From WHTI01 sp963756365 (GTDB taxonomy: Bacteria > Actinomycetota > CADDZG01 > WHSQ01): a stretch of DNA of 64,000 bases. The stretch lies in the NCBI GenBank assembly GCA_963756365.1, contig CAVWNF010000003.1:2356001-2420000 (forward strand), read 5' to 3'. This document shows, in pieces, positions 63,730 through 64,000 of the stretch; within the stretch, counting starts at the first letter, position 1, and each line of letters opens with the position of its first letter. A program made the translations under genes and the position numbers. The notes below the pieces were generated by a model. It was given only the letters and a program-made list of their open reading frames with translations, did not search any database and was not told where the DNA came from.

Positions 63730-64000
63730 CCCCCTGTGCCTTCTCGGCGTGAATCCGGCCACGTGCCGACCGTTAACGCGCCGAGAGTTGCTGTTGAGGG
63801 CAGATCGGACGCTCGAGAACAGGCGCTCGCACTTGAGCGGATCGCGCAGGATCGCATCGGTGACGCGGAAGATCCTCCATCCGAGGCCGAGCAGGATCGC
63901 GTCCGATTCACGATCCTGATCGAAGGCGACCTTGCGATGGTGGATTCGGTAACCGTCGATCTCGAACCCGATCCTTAGCTCCGGGTAGGCGAAGTCGAGA
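63718..64000 (-). CDS. DUF559-type endonuclease-domain protein, C-terminal part
   Basis: The gene enters from the right edge, and about 93 codons are visible. LDFAYPELRIGFEIDGYRIH followed by DQDRESDAILLGLGWRIFRV is the core of the DUF559/Vsr-like endonuclease fold, with conserved acidic and basic positions (E-x-D, and the later strand WR). Such domains occur alone or behind AbiEi-type antitoxins. The last 20 residues (SRRVNGRHVAGFTPRR onward) are encoded by repeat copy D. The stop TGA at 63718 overlaps the end of the convergent permease frame by 12 bp. Confidence 0.65.
   Translation of the reverse strand, partial: LDFAYPELRIGFEIDGYRIHHRKVAFDQDRESDAILLGLGWRIFRVTDAILRDPLKCERLFSSVRSALNSNSRRVNGRHVAGFTPRRHRGSGF
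63742..63786. repeat. Dispersed palindromic repeat, copy D
   Basis: Arms TCTCGGCGTG (63742-63751) and CGCGCCGAGA (63777-63786), pairing except for one G-T. The centre reads AATCCGGCCACGTGCCGACC and is in the same orientation as copies A and B. It lies inside the end of the DUF559 gene. Confidence 0.7.

Noticed and set aside
63718..64000. A restriction-modification or abortive-infection system
   Set aside because: Only a single partial DUF559 domain is visible; no methyltransferase or AbiE partner lies inside the window.

Overview
The window is 64 kb of high-GC DNA that reads as the chromosome of an actinomycete-like bacterium (phylum Actinomycetota), probably an uncultured lineage known from a draft or metagenome assembly. 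The evidence is a dnaK-grpE-dnaJ-hspR operon with a HAIR-type operator, a PadR-ino1 pair, genes of the DUF5318, DUF6049 and DUF3566 families, a CwlM-type amidase, and a gene order around dnaA close to that of Mycobacterium tuberculosis.

Layout. 1-6.6 kb: the start of a subtilisin-like protease, a CocE-type hydrolase, an apparent selenoprotein of the SelW/Rdx family on the minus strand (2043-2276, in-frame TGA plus a SECIS-like hairpin), lemA-htpX, an MFS transporter, a lipoprotein and a small hydrolase. 6.6-10.6 kb: heat-shock operon. 10.7-12.8 kb: EtfD-like membrane iron-sulfur reductase. 12.9-15.7 kb: a heavily frameshifted TetR/MMPL pair. 15.8-19.3 kb: dcd, an NTR-like secreted protein, tRNA-Gly(CCC), an AlkZ-like winged-helix protein, a HesB-like protein and nth. 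19.3-22.4 kb: rpsF-ssb-rpsR-rplI followed by dnaB. 22.5-27.8 kb: GT87 glycosyltransferase, class A PBP, a membrane protein, DUF5318 and GNAT genes. 27.9-31 kb: PadR-ino1 and an MFS gene. 31.1-34.4 kb: methyltransferase, CCA-adding enzyme and a PilT-like ATPase. 34.6 kb: a small KGG-repeat protein.

34.8-60.3 kb is the origin-proximal block. Rightward genes are DUF6049, murJ, a small membrane protein, a Ser/Thr kinase, an ECF sigma factor, its anti-sigma factor, trxB, an M23 peptidase and cwlM. Leftward genes are parB, parA, rsmG (with a parS palindrome), jag, yidC, yidD, rnpA and rpmH. After the likely oriC come dnaA, dnaN, recF, dciA-like, gyrB and gyrA, the last interrupted by a LAGLIDADG intein directly after the catalytic tyrosine. 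60.4-64 kb holds DUF3566, an OpuB/ProU-type osmolyte ABC transporter and the end of a DUF559-type endonuclease.

Two features cut across regions. First, a dispersed palindromic repeat of about 45 bp occurs five times, mostly directly after stop codons. Second, many essential genes (murJ, parB, dnaN, recF, gyrA and others) carry single-base frameshifts that are restored by one inserted or deleted base. I read these as uncorrected sequence errors rather than gene decay, and I give such genes as one feature each.
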